A program made the translations under genes and the position numbers. Shown piece after piece: positions 47,430-56,638 of a stretch of 64,000 bases of DNA. Below the pieces are notes generated by a model. That model worked only from the letters and a program-made list of their open reading frames with translations. It was not told the origin of the DNA and ran no database searches. Every line of letters starts with the position of its first letter. Position 1 is the first letter of the stretch. Source of the DNA: Deltaproteobacteria bacterium (GTDB taxonomy: Bacteria; Myxococcota; Myxococcia; Myxococcales; 40CM-4-68-19); contig VBLC01000045.1 of the NCBI GenBank assembly GCA_005879315.1, positions 1 through 64,000 of the forward strand, in the 5' to 3' direction.

Positions 47430-48342
47430 GGAACCGCTCCGCGTCGATGGCGGCCATGCAGCCTGTGCCTGCCGCGGTCACCGCCTGGCGATAGACGGGA
47501 TCGGCCGCGTCCCCGGAGGCGAAGACTCCGGGCACGCTCGTCTTCGTCGTACCGGGCAGGACTTTGATGTAGCCGACTGCGTCCATCTCCAGCTGTCCCC
47601 TGAAGAGCTGTGTGTTGGGCTCGTGGCCGATGGCGATGAAGAGCCCGCCCATCGGCAGCTCGCGGATTTCGCCGGTCCTGGTGTCCTTGGTGCGCACGCC
47701 GCGGACACCCTGCGCGGCCTCGCCCAGCACCTCGACCACTTCCTGGTTCCAGGCCCAGGCGATCTTGGGGTTGGCCTTCGCCCGCTGCTGCATCACCATC
47801 GAGGCGCGCAGCGCTTCGCGCCGGTGGATGACGGTCACCTTGTTCGCCATCTTGGTGAGGAAGAGCGCCTCCTCCATGGCGGTGTCGCCGCCGCCCACCA
47901 CGCCGACTTCCTTGCCGCGGAAGAAGAAGCCGTCGCAGGTGGCGCACGCCGAGACACCGCGGCCGGAGAGCGCCTTCTCGCTGGGGATGTCGAGCCACTT
48001 GGCCGAGGCGCCGGTGGCGATGACCACCGAGTCGGCCTGCATCTCGCGGCCTTCGCCCCAGACGCGGAAGGGGCGGTGGAGCAGGTCCACTTTGCTGACC
48101 GCGCCGTCGATGACCTGCGTGCCGAAGCGTTCGGCCTGGGCGCGGAAGAGCTCCATCATCTCGGGGCCCAGCACGCCCTTGGGGAAGCCGGGATAGTTCT
48201 CCACATCGGTCGTGATGGTGAGCTGGCCACCCGGCTGCAGTCCGGCGAAGAGCAGCGGTTTCAAGTTCGCGCGCGCGGCGTAGATGGCGGCCGTATACCC
48301 GGCAGGTCCCGATCCGACGATGACCACCTGGTGTCGTTCCAT
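47407..48342 (-). CDS. trxB: thioredoxin-disulfide reductase
   Basis: TrxB passes electrons from NADPH through FAD to thioredoxin. The 311-residue protein has the FAD motif [16 protein letters not shown], the redox-active CATC in VSACATCDG (about 137-140), the NADPH-binding [15 protein letters not shown] and the C-terminal [14 protein letters not shown]. Length and motif spacing are those of the low-molecular-weight bacterial type. It ends inside the convergent moaC coding end. Confidence 0.95.
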   Translation of the reverse strand: MERHQVVIVGSGPAGYTAAIYAARANLKPLLFAGLQPGGQLTITTDVENYPGFPKGVLGPEMMELFRAQAERFGTQVIDGAVSKVDLLHRPFRVWGEGREMQADSVVIATGASAKWLDIPSEKALSGRGVSACATCDGFFFRGKEVGVVGGGDTAMEEALFLTKMANKVTVIHRREALRASMVMQQRAKANPKIAWAWNQEVVEVLGEAAQGVRGVRTKDTRTGEIRELPMGGLFIAIGHEPNTQLFRGQLEMDAVGYIKVLPGTTKTSVPGVFASGDAADPVYRQAVTAAGTGCMAAIDAERFLSSGGAH

Positions 48343-48396
48343 GGGCGCGCCAGTCTAACGGCCCGGGGCTGAAAATGCGCGCCAGCGGGAGCGTTC

Positions 48397-48405
48397 TGGT
48401 ACAGT
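48397..48405 (+). promoter_or_regulatory. extended -10 promoter of the cNMP-binding gene
   Basis: TGGTACAGT (TG, G, TACAGT) lies 25 bases before the TTG start at 48431. The leader includes AGAGGGA at the right distance, so this one is a leadered start in contrast to the leaderless ones. Confidence 0.45.
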
Positions 48406-48430
48406 AAAATGGCCCAGAGAGGGACGCCCC

Positions 48431-48892
48431 TTGGACCCGAGTCAGCTGAAAAAGATCCCCCTCTTCGCGAATCTGACGACCGATCACCTGGACAAAGTCG
48501 GCAACATCGCGACGCAGAAGCAGGCTCGCGCGAACGAGAAGATCTTCCAGGAAGGCGAGGTCGGCACGGAGATGTACCTGATCGCCTCGGGCAAGGTGCG
48601 CATCTCCAAGATGGTGCCGGGTGTCGGGGAGGAGGCGCTCGCCATCCTCGAGTCAGGCAGCTACTTCGGCGAGATGGCCCTGATCGACGACACCCCGCGC
48701 TCGGCCGATGCGACGGCGCACATGCCTTGTACTCTGTATGTCATCCAGAAGGCGGACCTCGAGCAGCTGATGTTCCTCCACAAGGATCTCGCTTACGAGC
48801 TGCTCTGGACGTTCGTGCGGACGCTCTCGGCGCGGCTGCGCGAGACGAACGACAAGATCAAGGCTTTCTTCGCGCTCTCGGCGCGCTTCTGA
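48431..48892 (+). CDS. cyclic-nucleotide-binding domain protein
   Basis: This 153-residue single-domain protein has the cNMP-binding beta-roll (about 8-125): KIPLFANLTTDHLDKV, FQEGEVGTEMYLIASGKVRI and the phosphate-binding cassette SYFGEMALIDDTPRSADATA. A DNA-binding helix-turn-helix, as in CRP, is absent, so it is a sensor or a regulatory subunit rather than a transcription factor. It starts at TTG 48431 with AGAGGGA upstream. It is divergent from trxB and ends at a strong terminator. Confidence 0.85.
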   Translation: MDPSQLKKIPLFANLTTDHLDKVGNIATQKQARANEKIFQEGEVGTEMYLIASGKVRISKMVPGVGEEALAILESGSYFGEMALIDDTPRSADATAHMPCTLYVIQKADLEQLMFLHKDLAYELLWTFVRTLSARLRETNDKIKAFFALSARF

Positions 48893-48898
48893 CAGCGG

Positions 48899-48936
48899 GG
48901 CGCCGCGGCGCCGAAAAAAAATAATTATTTTTTTTT
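48899..48936. terminator. bidirectional terminator: GC palindrome plus A8-TAATTA-T9 palindrome
   Basis: A perfect 14-base GC palindrome (48899-48912) is followed by CCG, eight A, TAATTA, nine T and CGG, itself nearly a perfect palindrome. On the plus strand the A/T hairpin ends in a long T-run, and on the minus strand the same holds. It follows the cNMP-binding gene and is by far the most AT-rich stretch in the window. Confidence 0.75.
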
Positions 48937-49030
48937 CGGCTTCGCGACCGGGGGGTGTCGATCTGGGCGCCCGTTTTCGGACCGCCTCCTCTGAGCGCGA
49001 CTGGCACGTCGGCTGCAATTCCTACGGCGC

Positions 49031-49690
49031 ATGCAGCGGCGCGAGCGCATCCTCTGCGAAGGTCCGTCCTCGCTCGGCGACAGCGACCTGATCGCTGCGC
49101 TGCTCGGCACAGGCGGGCCAGGCAGGCCGGTCGAGCTCACCGCCGCACACCTTCTCGCTTCGGGCATCGGCGGCTTGCGCCGCATGCAGCCCGCGGAGCT
49201 GCTCGACGTCCCCGGCATGGGCGAGGCGCTGGCGGCGCGCCTTCTCGCCGCCCTCGAGCTCGGGCGTCGTGCTGCCTGCGCTCGCGGTCCGGCCCGGCCC
49301 CGGTTGCTCCACGCCGCCGATGTCGCCGCCCTTCTCTGGCCGCACCTCGGCCACCTCGCGCACGAGGAATTCTGGGTGGTGTTGCTCACGGCGCGCCTCG
49401 AGGAGATCCGCTCCATCCGCATCGCCACGGGCGGGCTCACGCAATGCTCCGTGCTGCCGCGCGAGGCCTTCGCGCCCGCGCTGCTGCACGCCGCGCCGGC
49501 GGTGGTTTTCGCTCACAACCATCCCTCGCGGGATCCGACGCCGTCGGCTGAGGATCAGCGGCTGCAGCTGCTCCTGGGCGAGGCGGGGAACGCGCTCGGC
49601 ATCCACGTGGTCGACCATCTGGTCCTCGCCGAGGACAGCCTGCACAGCGCCGTCGAGGGGCACATTTCACTCGTCTGCAAGACCGGGTAA
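49031..49690 (+). CDS. radC: RadC-family JAB/MPN domain protein
   Basis: This 219-residue protein has an N-terminal helix-hairpin-helix-like region (about 1-80, RMQPAELLDVPGMGEALAARL) and a C-terminal JAB metalloprotease-fold domain with FAHNHPSRDPTPSAEDQ, the zinc-binding His-x-His and aspartate motif. RadC was once linked to DNA repair, but its biochemical role remains unsettled. It is followed after 13 bases by recQ. No mobile element or defence genes flank it here. Confidence 0.92.
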   Translation: MQRRERILCEGPSSLGDSDLIAALLGTGGPGRPVELTAAHLLASGIGGLRRMQPAELLDVPGMGEALAARLLAALELGRRAACARGPARPRLLHAADVAALLWPHLGHLAHEEFWVVLLTARLEEIRSIRIATGGLTQCSVLPREAFAPALLHAAPAVVFAHNHPSRDPTPSAEDQRLQLLLGEAGNALGIHVVDHLVLAEDSLHSAVEGHISLVCKTG

Positions 49691-49703
49691 AGGAGGAGGG
49701 CAG

Positions 49704-51752
49704 ATGGAGATCGAACTGCAGCAGTCGCTGCGCGAGCACTTCGGGTACCAGGAGTTCCGCAAGGGGCAGGAGGCCATCGTCCGCTCGGTGCTCTCGGGGC
49801 GGCCCACCATCGCCATCCTGCCCACCGGAGGCGGCAAGAGCCTCTGCTTTCAGCTCCCCGCGCTGCTCCTCGAAGGCACGACGGTGGTGGTCTCGCCGCT
49901 CGTCGCGCTGATGAAGGACCAGGTCGATGCGCTGCGCGGCCGCGGCATCGCCGCCACTTTCGTGAACAGCTCACTCAACGAGGCCGAGCGGCAGGAGCGG
50001 CAGGCGGCGCTGCGCCGGGGAGAGGTCCGGCTCGTCTATGTCGCGCCCGAGCGGTTCAAGTCGCCCTCCTTCCTTTCCGCCATGGTGGGCATCAAGGTCC
50101 CGCTGCTCGCCGTCGACGAAGCCCACTGCATTTCCGCCTGGGGGCATGACTTTCGGCCGGAGTACCAGCGAATCGCCCAGGCGCGCGAGGCCCTCGCCGC
50201 CGAGCGCGTTCTCGCTCTCACCGCCACTGCCACGCCCGAGGTGCGCCGCGACATCGCCGATGCCCTGGAGATGCGCGACCCCAAGGTCTTCGTCGCCGGA
50301 TTCGACCGCCCCAACCTCTTCATCGAGGTGCTTCGCGTCGGGGGCGACAAAGACAAGCTCGGGCGCCTTCTCGCGCTCGCTCGCGGCGGTGGCCCCGGCC
50401 TCATCTATGCGGCCACGCGCAAGAACGTCGACAAGGTCGTCGCCGCATTGCGCGCCGCCGCGGTCGACGCCCTCGGCTATCACGCCGGCATGGGGGACGA
50501 AGAGCGCACTTCGGTGCAGGACCGCTTCGTGCGTGGCGAGGTCCCTGTCATCGTCGCCACCAACGCCTTCGGGATGGGGGTGGACAAGGCCGACATCCGC
50601 TTCGTCGCGCACTTCGATGTCCCCCGCTCGCTCGAGGCCTATTACCAGGAGATCGGCCGAGCCGGCCGCGACGGGGCGGAGAGCTTCGCGCTTCTCCTCT
50701 TCAATTTCGCCGACGTGATGATGCAGCGGCGGATGATCGAAGGGGGCCGGCCCTCGCGCGATCTGGTCGAGCGCGTCTGGTCCGAGGCGCGCAAACAGCT
50801 GCACGGATCGATCGATGATCTTGCCCGCGCCTCCGGGCAAACTCCTTCCGAGCTCCATGGAGCGATCCGGCTGCTCGAGAGCGCCGGACATCTCGAGCGC
50901 GGCGAGTCGCGCGAGGGGCGCTTCTTCGCCGCAACGCCCTCGGTGGAGGCGGCCGAGCTCGCCGTCGACTTCGAGCTGCTCGAGCTGCGGGTCGCGCGCG
51001 AGCGGCAGATGCTCGAGCGGCTGGTGCGCTTCGCCGACACGCGCGGCTGCAGGCGGCACAATCTGTTGCGCTACTTCGGCGACGCCGATGCGCCCCGAAG
51101 CTGCCAAGGCTGCGAAAGCTGCATGGGCAGCCGCGCGCCGGAAGCCGAGGCGGTGGCCGAGCCGAAGCGCAAGGTGCGCACAGCCGATCCGGCCCAGCCG
51201 GAAGGGCCGTTCGACCAGCAGATCTTCGACAAGCTCCGCGAACTGCGCACCGAGCTTGCGCGCGAGTCCCGCGTCCCTCCCTACGTGATCTTCCACGACG
51301 CCACGCTGCGCGAGCTGGCCCGCGCTCTTCCCCACGATGAGCGCAGCTTTCTCGCCGTGAAGGGCGCCGGGCCCGGACGCTGGCAACGCTATGGCGGCAG
51401 GGTGGTCGCCATCACTTCCGCGGCGCGGCCGGATGCCGAGCCGACGATGGTGCGCGACAGCGCGACGCCCGTGCGGCCAGAGGCAATCGATCCGCTCTGG
51501 TCGCTGTGCGAGGCGGGTGCGTCCCTCGACCAGATCTGCCATCGCCTGCGCCGGTCGCCGGCGGATGTCGCCACCGAGCTCGCCGCAGGCGCGCGAGCGG
51601 GCCGCAGCCTCGATGCGGGGCGACTGCTCGGCCCCGAGAGAGTCGACGCCATCCGCGCAGCGGCGCACGGCGGCGATGGCGACCTGGTCGCGGTGCGCAA
51701 GCGGCTGCCCTTTCCCGCGGCGCTGGCCGAAATCCGCCTCGCGCTGCTCTAG
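49704..51752 (+). CDS. recQ: RecQ-family ATP-dependent DNA helicase
   Basis: RecQ unwinds DNA 3' to 5' during repair. The 682-residue protein has Walker A PTGGGKSL (about 35-42), DEAHC with SAWGHDFRPEY, the motif VI region QEIGRAGRDG, a zinc-binding set of cysteines (CRRHNLLRYF to CQGCESCM), and an HRDC-like domain (about 515-570, FDKLRELRTELARESRVPPYVIF). A short C-terminal helical domain follows, probably helix-turn-helix-like. AGGAGGAGGG lies before the ATG at 49704. Confidence 0.95.
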   Translation: MEIELQQSLREHFGYQEFRKGQEAIVRSVLSGRPTIAILPTGGGKSLCFQLPALLLEGTTVVVSPLVALMKDQVDALRGRGIAATFVNSSLNEAERQERQAALRRGEVRLVYVAPERFKSPSFLSAMVGIKVPLLAVDEAHCISAWGHDFRPEYQRIAQAREALAAERVLALTATATPEVRRDIADALEMRDPKVFVAGFDRPNLFIEVLRVGGDKDKLGRLLALARGGGPGLIYAATRKNVDKVVAALRAAAVDALGYHAGMGDEERTSVQDRFVRGEVPVIVATNAFGMGVDKADIRFVAHFDVPRSLEAYYQEIGRAGRDGAESFALLLFNFADVMMQRRMIEGGRPSRDLVERVWSEARKQLHGSIDDLARASGQTPSELHGAIRLLESAGHLERGESREGRFFAATPSVEAAELAVDFELLELRVARERQMLERLVRFADTRGCRRHNLLRYFGDADAPRSCQGCESCMGSRAPEAEAVAEPKRKVRTADPAQPEGPFDQQIFDKLRELRTELARESRVPPYVIFHDATLRELARALPHDERSFLAVKGAGPGRWQRYGGRVVAITSAARPDAEPTMVRDSATPVRPEAIDPLWSLCEAGASLDQICHRLRRSPADVATELAAGARAGRSLDAGRLLGPERVDAIRAAAHGGDGDLVAVRKRLPFPAALAEIRLALL

Positions 51753-51770
51753 GCAGGGCCGGCGTCGCAA

Positions 51771-52244
51771 CTAGAAGGGGATGTCCTCGTCGCTGCTCTT
51801 GGCGGGAGGAGCGCCGCTCTCGTCCATCGCGGGCGGAGGCGCACCGAAGTCGTCGGAGGGCGCGGAGCCTTGGCGGGCGCCGCGGCCCTGGCCGCGCTCG
51901 CCGCGCTCGCCGCCCTGGAGGAAGGTCACTTGATTGGCGACGACCTCGGTCGTGTACTGCTTGGCGCCTTCCTTGTTGGTCCACTCCCGCGTCTGCAAGC
52001 GGCCCTCGATGTAGACCTGCCGGCCCTTGGAAAGGTACTCGCCGCAGTTCTCCGCCGTCTTGCCCCAGACGACGATGCGGTGCCACTCGGTCCGCTCCTG
52101 CTTCTGGCCCTGCTTGTCGGTCCAGGCCTCATTGGTGGCGATGGTGAAGTTGGCCACGGCCTGGCCGCCGGGCGTGTAGCGGACCTCCGGATCCTTGCCC
52201 AGGTTGCCGATGAGGATGACCTTGTTGACGCCGCTGCCCGCCAT
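51771..52244 (-). CDS. ssb: single-stranded DNA-binding protein
   Basis: This 157-residue protein coats single-stranded DNA in replication and repair. The N-terminal OB-fold (about 1-110) begins [21 protein letters not shown], with [13 protein letters not shown] Gly/Arg-rich linker leads to the acidic tip SSDEDIPF, which binds partner proteins such as RecQ, encoded convergently 18 bases away. GAGG lies about six bases before the ATG. Confidence 0.96.
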   Translation of the reverse strand: MAGSGVNKVILIGNLGKDPEVRYTPGGQAVANFTIATNEAWTDKQGQKQERTEWHRIVVWGKTAENCGEYLSKGRQVYIEGRLQTREWTNKEGAKQYTTEVVANQVTFLQGGERGERGQGRGARQGSAPSDDFGAPPPAMDESGAPPAKSSDEDIPF

Positions 52245-52305
52245 CGTGCGCCTCGCTGTTCAGTGCCCCCGCCTTCCGGCTGCGGCACATCGGAAGAGTC
52301 GAGGC

Positions 52306-52314
52306 ACGGTAGCA
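52306..52314 (-). promoter_or_regulatory. extended -10 element of ssb
   Basis: On the minus strand TGCTACCGT (TG, C, TACCGT) lies 61 bases before the ssb ATG at 52244. The sequence is identical to the element before the TPR-zincin gene. The dacB stop is about 18 bases upstream, so ssb has its own promoter here. Confidence 0.4.
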
Positions 52315-52331
52315 CAGGGGCCTGACAACGA

Positions 52332-54734
52332 TCAGCCGCCGCCGGGTCGGGCGGCTTCGGCCGGAACCGCGCAGGGCGTGGCGGCCCCGGCGGCGCAGGG
52401 CGCGGCCGGCTTGTTCGCGTCGGGCGGCGGCGCGGCGCGGGCCGGCGCCGTGTCACCCGCGGCAGGAGCAGCCGGCGCCGCGGGGCTGGCCTCGGACGGC
52501 GATGCGACCGCCACTGGAATTGCCGGCGGTGGAACGACCGCTGCGCGAACCACCGCGGCGGCCGCAGCCTCCGGCGGGACGGCGGCAGCCGGCGCCGCGA
52601 CGACGGCGGACGGCCCCGACATCACCTCGCGATGCTCGAGGATGGCCAACCACTTTTCCATCTGCGGAGCTTCCTCCGCCGCGGCGTGCATCGCGCGCGC
52701 GAGCGGATAGCGCGACTCGTTCGTCCGCGCCTGGGCCAAGCCGATCCCCACCAGCTCGACGGCCGCCTGCGCCTGCTGCTGCGGCGCCGCGCGCAGCGCC
52801 GCCAGCATCTCGTCGGGCGAGGCTTCGCCGACTTCCAGGAGGCCATCGCTGAGAAGCGCCTCGAGCTGCTCGTCGTGCTGCTCGCCGCGCGCCAGGGGGG
52901 CCACCGCGAAGAGCCGCGCCAGGGCCTCGCTGCTGCCGTCGACGGCGAGATCGAGCAGCGAAGAGACGGCCGGAACCGGCAGCCCCAGCTCGCGCCCGAC
53001 GCTGCGCAGCCGCTGGAAGAGGTCGGGCGAGGGCGGCATCGCCTCGAGGAGCAGGCCTCCCCCTTGGTCGGGATCGCTGCGGTAGAGCGCATCGGCCACC
53101 ACCACCCGCAGGAGCGGATCGCGCTCGGTGCGCAGCGCCGACCGCAAGAAGGGCAGGTTCTTCTTGTCGGCCGCGACGGCCAGCGCGGCATAGGTGGCGA
53201 TGCGCGCCTTGAGCTCGGCCGGCTGCAGCTCCTGCGGCGCGAGCGATGCCAGCGCGGCCTCCCGCGCGCCCGCCTCGGGAGCGCCGGAGGCTGCGAGCAT
53301 GGCGCCGAGCCGATCGATCGCGGCATTGACCGGCCCGGTGCGGCCGCTCCAGTCGTTGACCAGCGCCGAGAAGACGAAACGCTCCCCGCCGAGGCTCTGC
53401 ACGTAACCGGAGAGCGCGGTCACGCGCTCGAGCGTTCCCGTCTTGGCGCGCAGCCGGCCGGCGGCATCGGTGCCTTCCATGCGCAGCCGCATGGTGCCGT
53501 CTCGGGCGGCGATGCCGAGCGAGGCCATGAACTCGGCGGCGATGGGGAAGCGCTTCCACACCGCGCTGAGCAGCGTCGCGATCTGCCGCGCCGAGAAGCG
53601 GTTGGTGTCGTTGAGGCCGCTGCCGTTCTTGAGCGTATAGCTTCCGCGCGAAAGGCCCATCTCGGCGAGCAGGTCTTCCGCCACCTGCAACCCCTTGGGC
53701 CAGGTGCCCGGCGTCCCCTTCAGCTCCGCCCCCAGCGTCTTGACCAGCATCTCGGCGATGAAGTTGGAGGAGGCCTTGTTCATGTCGCGCACGATCTCGG
53801 CCAGCTCGGGCGAGTCGTACGACTGCAGGAGCAGCGCATTCTCGGGCGCCACTCCGCGCTTGACCCGCCCCGTGACGCGGATACCGCGCCGCTTGAAGAG
53901 CATCCGCAGCGTCTGTCCGTAATAGAAAGTAGGGTCGCCGACCCTGCGGTACAGCATCACCGGATCGGCCCGGAGCGGGATCCGGCCCTCCACCTCGATG
54001 CGGGTCTTCTCGCCGTCGGGCAGGGTGTGCGGGCGCAGCTTGCGGCGACCGTTCTGGCGCACGGTGACGACCTCGTTCCAGACGGTGAAATAGTCGCGAG
54101 TGTCGGGCTCGACGTCGATGCGGGCGCGCGCCCCGGCCCGATTGCCGGGCGCCATGTAGATGCTGACGGAGTTGTGGTTGAGCGAGAGAGCACCGACGCC
54201 CGCCGCCCAGGCTTTGTCACTCGTCTCCTGCTCCCAGCCGGGGCCGAATTCCTCGCGGTCGAAGAAAGAGTCGTCGAGGACGATGTCGCGAACTTCGCGC
54301 AGGCCGCGATGCCAGAGATCGGAGACGAGCCCATCGAGGCGCTCGGTGCTGACGGAGGGATCGCCGCGCCCTCTGACGTAGAGGACGCCGGTGCGGCCGC
54401 GCTGCAACGGGCGGTCGGTGAGGTAGTCGGTGGCGAAGCGGTACTCCGGCCCCAGCCGCAAGAGCGCCGCAGCCGAGGTGATCAGCTTGGTGTTGGAGGC
54501 CGGATTGAGCTGCTCGTCGGCGCTGCGCGAATAGACGGGCTGGCCGTCCTCCAGCGAATCGACCTCGATGGAGATGTGCGCGCCGAGAAGCGGCGGCTGC
54601 GCGAGCAGCTGGTCGACGGCCTTGCGCAGCGCCTCGCGGTCGGCCGGCGTGGCCCGGGCCGACGTTGCCAAAGCGAAGCAGGCCGCGCAGGCGGCGAGAA
54701 ACGGCAGCGGGGAGCGGCGTCGATGCACTTCCAC
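52332..54734 (-). CDS. dacB: D-alanyl-D-alanine carboxypeptidase/endopeptidase (PBP4) with long C-terminal extension
   Basis: PBP4 trims peptidoglycan stems and cross-links in the periplasm. After a signal peptide, the S13 peptidase domain spans about 30-480: SxxK at 80-83 (SNTK), SxN at 322-324 (SSN) and KTGT at 431-434. A canonical PBP4 ends near there. The remaining 320 residues are helical, HEAT-like (about 490-690), followed by an Ala/Pro-rich tail. The start is GTG 54734; a second GTG at 54728 has GAGGTGG directly before it. Regulation is by a good promoter at 54761-54789. Confidence 0.93.
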   Translation of the reverse strand: MEVHRRRSPLPFLAACAACFALATSARATPADREALRKAVDQLLAQPPLLGAHISIEVDSLEDGQPVYSRSADEQLNPASNTKLITSAAALLRLGPEYRFATDYLTDRPLQRGRTGVLYVRGRGDPSVSTERLDGLVSDLWHRGLREVRDIVLDDSFFDREEFGPGWEQETSDKAWAAGVGALSLNHNSVSIYMAPGNRAGARARIDVEPDTRDYFTVWNEVVTVRQNGRRKLRPHTLPDGEKTRIEVEGRIPLRADPVMLYRRVGDPTFYYGQTLRMLFKRRGIRVTGRVKRGVAPENALLLQSYDSPELAEIVRDMNKASSNFIAEMLVKTLGAELKGTPGTWPKGLQVAEDLLAEMGLSRGSYTLKNGSGLNDTNRFSARQIATLLSAVWKRFPIAAEFMASLGIAARDGTMRLRMEGTDAAGRLRAKTGTLERVTALSGYVQSLGGERFVFSALVNDWSGRTGPVNAAIDRLGAMLAASGAPEAGAREAALASLAPQELQPAELKARIATYAALAVAADKKNLPFLRSALRTERDPLLRVVVADALYRSDPDQGGGLLLEAMPPSPDLFQRLRSVGRELGLPVPAVSSLLDLAVDGSSEALARLFAVAPLARGEQHDEQLEALLSDGLLEVGEASPDEMLAALRAAPQQQAQAAVELVGIGLAQARTNESRYPLARAMHAAAEEAPQMEKWLAILEHREVMSGPSAVVAAPAAAVPPEAAAAAVVRAAVVPPPAIPVAVASPSEASPAAPAAPAAGDTAPARAAPPPDANKPAAPCAAGAATPCAVPAEAARPGGG

Positions 54735-54760
54735 CTCGGGGGCTGGACGCCCCTTGGAGA

Positions 54761-54789
54761 ATCATACCAAGCGCCTGCTCGCCCGGCAA
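54761..54789 (-). promoter_or_regulatory. promoter of dacB
   Basis: On the minus strand TTGCCG (54789-54784) and TATGAT (54766-54761) are exactly 17 bases apart, and TG precedes the -10 by one base. This gives a leader of about 20 bases to the GTG starts. It is one of the best -35/-10 pairs in the window. Confidence 0.6.
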
Positions 54790-54919
54790 TGAAAGTGTCG
54801 GGTATTCAATTGCTTGCGTCCCCGCAGACGAAGGGCTGCCCTCGGACAACAAGCGGCCTTCCCCACTGCATCCCGGCGTGCGAGAGTTCGCCGGGTTTTC
54901 GCCCAGGCCGGAGAAGGAA

Positions 54920-56062
54920 ATGACCGATTTCGATCGCCAGGCCGCCCGCTGCGTCATCGTCGGAATCACAGGGACTTCGCCGACCGCGGCCGAGCTGGAG
55001 CTCGTCAAGCGCGGCGTGGGCGGGGTGATCCTCTTCGCGCGCAATGTGAAGGAGCCAGCCCAGGTGGCCGATCTGGCGAAGCAGTTGAAATCAGCGGCGC
55101 CTGGGCCGCTGCTCCTCTGCGCCGATCAGGAAGGTGGCCGCGTGCAGCGGATGCGGCCGCCCCACTGGACCGGCTGGCCGAGCATGCGCCGCCTCGGTCA
55201 GCTCGATGAGCAGGGCGGAGCGCTGGGGCTGAACGGCACCGCGCTGGTCGAGCGGGTAGCGAAAGCGATCGCGAGCGAGCTCGCCGCCTGCGGGGTCGAT
55301 CTCGACTTCGCCCCGGTGGTCGACGTCGACACCAACCCGCTCAATCCCGTCATCGGCGACCGGTCCTTCAGCCGCGATCCGAAGCGCGTCGCGCGCCTCG
55401 GCGTCTCCTTCGCCAAGGGGCTGGAGAGCAGCGGCATCGCCTCCTGCGTGAAGCACTTCCCCGGCCACGGCGACACCTCGCAGGACTCGCACGTCACCTT
55501 GCCACGGCTGGCGCACGACAAGCGGCGGCTCTGGGAAGTCGAGCTGGTGCCTTTCGTCGCCGCGGCGCGCGCCGGGCTCGCGTCGGTGATGACCGCCCAT
55601 GTGCGCTTCGAGGCCTTCGACCGGCTGCCGGCGACGCTTTCGCCGATGTCGCTCGAGCTCTTGCGCAAGGACGTAGAGTTCAAGAATTGCTGCATCTCGG
55701 ACGACCTGGAGATGAAGGCGATCTCGCAGACCTGGGGCGTGCCGGACGCCGCCGAGCTGGCGATCGCCGCCGGCTGCGACGCGGTTCTCGTCTGCCACAC
55801 GCTGCGCGAGCAGCACGACGCCATCGACGCCATCGCCCGAGGGGCGCGGGCGGGATCGCTCCCGCGCGATCGGTTGGCGGAGGCCGCTGCGCGCGTGGAG
55901 ATCCTGGAGAAATTCGCGAAGCCCGCCTCGGCGATCGATGCAGCCGCCGCCCCTGCCGCCTGCTCCAGCGAGGAGAACCGGCGCTTCGCAGCGCAGCTTG
56001 CCGAAGCCTCCGCGCTCGCCCAGACGCAGGTGCGGCCGGACCCGACGGAGCGTCGCGCGTGA
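54920..56062 (+). CDS. nagZ: beta-N-acetylhexosaminidase
   Basis: NagZ removes GlcNAc from anhydromuropeptides during cell-wall recycling. The 380-residue GH3 protein has LLLCADQEGGRVQR, VDVDTNPLNPVIGDRSF, the catalytic-loop signature KHFPGHGDTSQDSH and the nucleophile aspartate in ISDDLEMKAI. A C-terminal tail of about 50 residues is Ala-rich. The ATG at 54920 is chosen for GGAGAAGG just upstream. It is divergent from dacB, another wall enzyme, and overlaps the next gene by GTGA. Confidence 0.94.
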   Translation: MTDFDRQAARCVIVGITGTSPTAAELELVKRGVGGVILFARNVKEPAQVADLAKQLKSAAPGPLLLCADQEGGRVQRMRPPHWTGWPSMRRLGQLDEQGGALGLNGTALVERVAKAIASELAACGVDLDFAPVVDVDTNPLNPVIGDRSFSRDPKRVARLGVSFAKGLESSGIASCVKHFPGHGDTSQDSHVTLPRLAHDKRRLWEVELVPFVAAARAGLASVMTAHVRFEAFDRLPATLSPMSLELLRKDVEFKNCCISDDLEMKAISQTWGVPDAAELAIAAGCDAVLVCHTLREQHDAIDAIARGARAGSLPRDRLAEAAARVEILEKFAKPASAIDAAAAPAACSSEENRRFAAQLAEASALAQTQVRPDPTERRA

Positions 56063-56637
56063 AGTGGTTCTTGCTGGCGCTCGTCGTTTCCTCGGCTGCC
56101 TGGGCGCGCACGCCGAAGCATCCGGCGCTCGATCCGACGCGCTGGTTCGCCCTGCGCGCCGGGCTGGTGCGGATCTACGAGGGCCGCGCGCCCAGCGCGG
56201 GAAAGGACATGCCGCGCGCGGGGGCGTCCTGCGAAGTGCTGGAAGCGAAGCCGCGCGAGCGCTCGGTCAAGGAAAGCTGCGTCACCATCGTCGCCCGACA
56301 AGCGCGGCCTGCGACGCAGATCACTTACCAGCTGCGCAAGGACGGCATCTGGAGCGCGGCGGCCGAGGGCCAGAAGGAGCGGCTCGTCCTCCCGGCGCCG
56401 CTGCGGGTCGGCTCGAGCTGGCGCGAGGCGCGCGAGGCGGCGCAGCTCGATCGCACCGTCCGAAGCGCGGGCGGCGCTTGCAAGGCGGCGGGCCGCAGCT
56501 TCGTCGATTGCCTGGTGCTGTCGGTGACGCAGCGGCAGGGCAAGAAGGTGTTGCGCAGATACACGGAGACGTACGCGGCGGGCGTGGGTCTGGTCGAGGA
56601 TGCGCAGTGGCAGCTGATCGACGTGAAGGGCTTGTAG
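56059..56637 (+). CDS. exported protein of unknown function
   Basis: This 192-residue protein has a signal peptide (KWFLLALVVSSAAWA) and an all-beta mature part with four cysteines (SCEV, SCVTI, GGACKA, DCLVL). I do not recognise the family. It starts at GTG 56059 overlapping the nagZ stop as GTGA, so it is made with nagZ. Its stop lies one base from the convergent BatA-like stop. Confidence 0.65.
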   Translation: MKWFLLALVVSSAAWARTPKHPALDPTRWFALRAGLVRIYEGRAPSAGKDMPRAGASCEVLEAKPRERSVKESCVTIVARQARPATQITYQLRKDGIWSAAAEGQKERLVLPAPLRVGSSWREAREAAQLDRTVRSAGGACKAAGRSFVDCLVLSVTQRQGKKVLRRYTETYAAGVGLVEDAQWQLIDVKGL

Positions 56638-56638
56638 A

